Positions 3,898 to 5,778 of a stretch of 5,778 bases of DNA are shown in pieces (positions within the stretch are counted from its first letter, which is position 1; every line of letters starts with the position of its first letter). A program made the translations under genes and the position numbers. Origin of the DNA: an uncultured Synergistales bacterium (GTDB lineage: Bacteria > Synergistota > Synergistia > Synergistales > Aminobacteriaceae); assembly GCA_905233515.1 (NCBI GenBank), contig CAJOEQ010000133.1, positions 1 through 5,778 on the forward strand. The letters run 5' to 3'. The notes under the pieces are model-generated. The model was not told where the DNA came from, ran no database searches, and saw only the letters and a list, made by a program, of their open reading frames with translations.

Positions 3898-5778
3898 CAA
3901 GAACCACCGCGCTTATTGATTGCACTAGAGGCCGCGCTTCTGCACTTCCTCGCAATTCTATTTTTAAACGTGTTGTACCTAGATTGCAATTCACGAATCT
4001 TTTGCGCTGTATCCAGCCTGAGCCTATTTCTACACTCTCGGACACATCGACTTTTGCGTAAGTATTCTCTCCTGTCTGTATATAAATATCAATGCTCGAT
4101 CCGTGCGGGGCGTATTCGTCCGTTGAAATCATGACGCGTTTATTTTGTCCACAAGTGAAAGCCCGTGATACGTAATCGCCTGTTAGTTTTAGCTTGCTCG
4201 TTAATAATTGCGGATAACGTCCTAGAACCGGCGAATATTTTGCGCTCCCTGATAGTTCGGCCTTAAGTTCATATACTCCGTTTAATGCTGTGTCGAATGA
4301 AATAACTTGCCACGCCTGCATTCTTGCAACTTCTGTATTATTTTGCTTAAGAATGAACGTTACATAAGTATCCGAGCTTGTTGTCTCGACTTCAGCTAAT
4401 GGCATTATATCCGTGACTCCTGTTAAATCGAACGTGCCTAAATCTAAAATTTTTGAATTACCCGTGAAATTCGCCGCAAGTAATCTAAATGCTAAATCCG
4501 CGTTCTGATGAGCCGTCCACGTTGAAGCATTTGAGCTTGATAATAATACTCCCGTTGAATATGCTTGTGAACGTACCCAGCCTTTTGACGAGTCCCAGTC
4601 GCCTATTTCTGTAATGCCGACTTCATGATCCGACGTATCAGACAAAATTGTTATCGCATATTCTGTATCTGAATTTAAGAAAACTGGTGTGTCAAAAATT
4701 GCCCTGTTCCAGTTATTAGCGATTAGATTATTCACCTGAATAATCTTTGACGCTAGAGTCTCTGTTGTAGGATAACCGAGTGATACATTTCTTATTTCAA
4801 CGCGTATATTTGAACGGCCTTTTTTAGAGAGCCAGAAATCTACTCCGGAAATCAAACGCGACTCACTCAATGTAAATGTCTGTGCTAACGGGTCAACTCT
4901 ATATTTGCGATAAATTTTTGTCTTAATTGTCGTTATTTTTTGATTCGAGCCTGTGAAATACGCATAGCCGTTTGACTCAACACTGCCGATTAATTCGACT
5001 AACTTTGTACCCGCCGGAATATTTGCAGGAATTGTAAATGTTCCTGTGAAATTGCCCGATGAGTCAGCTTTCTTTGTGTCGCAATTCACTTCTACGCTGT
5101 CAAAATTTACCTTTACGCCTTCTCCCGGCCCTAATCCTGACGCTGTTATTTTCACCGGTATTTGACGCAGATTATAATCTTCTGTTTCCGTCTCGGTCTC
5201 TGTATATGAATATCTTGAGGCATTACCGCTGCCAAGATATTTTTTGAGTTCCTTGACTACACTCTCAGAATATCTATCAATTGCGGGATCAAGTTCAACA
5301 GTTACGGGCATTGGCTCAAAATTCTGATACGGATTTATTTTCATGCTCTTAGTCTTCATGTCCTGATTTATGACTATTCCATGAGAATAATTTAATGTTG
5401 CCTCATTAGCTAATTCGACTTCTTTAATCTCGCTGTCTAATGGAAGCATAAGCGTCTGATTAGCAATTATTGCCGTCTGATGGATTCCTGCGTCGCGCAT
5501 ATCATCATCAAATAGCGGATCTACAAATACATTATATGCACTTGAGGGCGCGTCTAACATAATATCAAATCTCTGTTCATTGCGGGCTATCAAGCTGTAC
5601 AAGTCAACAATTTGACTCCTCATTTTATTTAGAGTATCTACGGGGACTCTTTGAATAGCTACGTTTTTAACTTCAGGCAATCTCTGAAAACTAAAAGCCT
5701 TTAGAGATTCTCTTATTGATAAGTTTAACACGGTTCTTCTTAAAATACAAATTAAATACGTCGAGTCAAGGCACGCTT
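3890..5778 (-). CDS. DUF4815-type phage tail/baseplate protein, C-terminal part (N-terminus outside window)
   Basis: This is a large tail structural protein of the DUF4815 type, found in tail or baseplate modules of contractile and other tailed phages; its exact position in the particle is not established. The frame is open to 5776 with no stop, so the GTG at 5731 is internal: the residues before it (ACLDSTYLICILRRT) flow directly into the rest. Counting from that GTG, recognisable blocks are RLPEVKNVAIQRVPVDTLN (17-35), FVDPLFDDDMRDAG (69-82), MKINPYQNF (130-138), an immunoglobulin-like stretch ending FTIPANIPAGTKLV (232-245) and DPLAQTFTL (280-288). A beta-rich C-terminal half follows, to residue 613, with no recognised domain. 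Residues 177-184 are a TETETETE linker. At least 628 residues are visible; full members are usually longer (about 900, from memory). The stop overlaps the ancestral ATG of the next gene by 8 bases, implying translational coupling. Confidence 0.85.
   Translation of the reverse strand, partial: ACLDSTYLICILRRTVLNLSIRESLKAFSFQRLPEVKNVAIQRVPVDTLNKMRSQIVDLYSLIARNEQRFDIMLDAPSSAYNVFVDPLFDDDMRDAGIHQTAIIANQTLMLPLDSEIKEVELANEATLNYSHGIVINQDMKTKSMKINPYQNFEPMPVTVELDPAIDRYSESVVKELKKYLGSGNASRYSYTETETETEDYNLRQIPVKITASGLGPGEGVKVNFDSVEVNCDTKKADSSGNFTGTFTIPANIPAGTKLVELIGSVESNGYAYFTGSNQKITTIKTKIYRKYRVDPLAQTFTLSESRLISGVDFWLSKKGRSNIRVEIRNVSLGYPTTETLASKIIQVNNLIANNWNRAIFDTPVFLNSDTEYAITILSDTSDHEVGITEIGDWDSSKGWVRSQAYSTGVLLSSSNASTWTAHQNADLAFRLLAANFTGNSKILDLGTFDLTGVTDIMPLAEVETTSSDTYVTFILKQNNTEVARMQAWQVISFDTALNGVYELKAELSGSAKYSPVLGRYPQLLTSKLKLTGDYVSRAFTCGQNKRVMISTDEYAPHGSSIDIYIQTGENTYAKVDVSESVEIGSGWIQRKRFVNCNLGTTRLKIELRGSAEARPLVQSISAVVLDA
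5180..5203 (-). repeat. Six-base microsatellite encoding a (Thr-Glu)4 linker
   Basis: Four imperfect copies of ACN GAR encode TETETETE, separating the KINPYQNF-containing region from the immunoglobulin-like region of the DUF4815 protein. Gain or loss of units would keep the frame and change only linker length. Confidence 0.6.

Overview
The window is part of the late structural (tail/baseplate/fibre) module of a tailed double-stranded DNA phage or prophage. Every gene I can support lies on the minus strand, so transcription runs from high to low coordinates. The DNA is AT-rich. Ribosome binding sites are strong (AGGAGG-like) and genes are tightly packed. No replication, lysis, integration, tRNA or host gene is present. 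The host cannot be named. The DUF4815-type tail protein is familiar from phages of Gram-negative bacteria. The small fibre and coiled-coil proteins carry modules common in phages of gut Firmicutes and their neighbours. A gut or rumen bacterium is a reasonable but unproven guess.

Layout in transcription order. (1) 5778-3890: a large DUF4815-type tail/baseplate protein, open to the window edge, so its N-terminus is missing. (2) 3897-2327: a long coiled-coil protein. Its original ATG overlaps the stop of the first gene, but the frame is broken after 17 codons. The intact remainder (from a TTG at 3745) holds seven 43-residue repeats, a partial eighth, and a duplicated C-terminal motif. (3) 2266-1580: a 228-residue phage structural protein with the same C-terminal motif. 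(4) 1518-985: a 177-residue coiled-coil protein, a short paralogue of (2) with exactly one 43-residue unit. (5) 978-1: a tail fibre or adhesin gene whose frame breaks near 360. The second half (359 to 3) is still open in another frame and runs off the window.

How the parts may work together: by position and composition the DUF4815 protein is probably a structural base, and the coiled-coil and fibre proteins are rods and tips for host attachment. This is inference from family and gene order.

The most notable non-coding signal is a pair of hairpins in the two longer gaps, 2302-2330 and 1540-1567. Their 20-base cores are 18/20 identical, and the two differences fall opposite each other in the stem, changing A-U to U-A. 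Both have a GAAA loop, and both fold well only on the transcribed strand because of G-U pairs. One is followed by five T and looks like an intrinsic terminator. The other lacks a U-tract. Also notable are two separate frame breaks in surface-structure genes and a coiled-coil repeat family expanded in one paralogue and single in the other.
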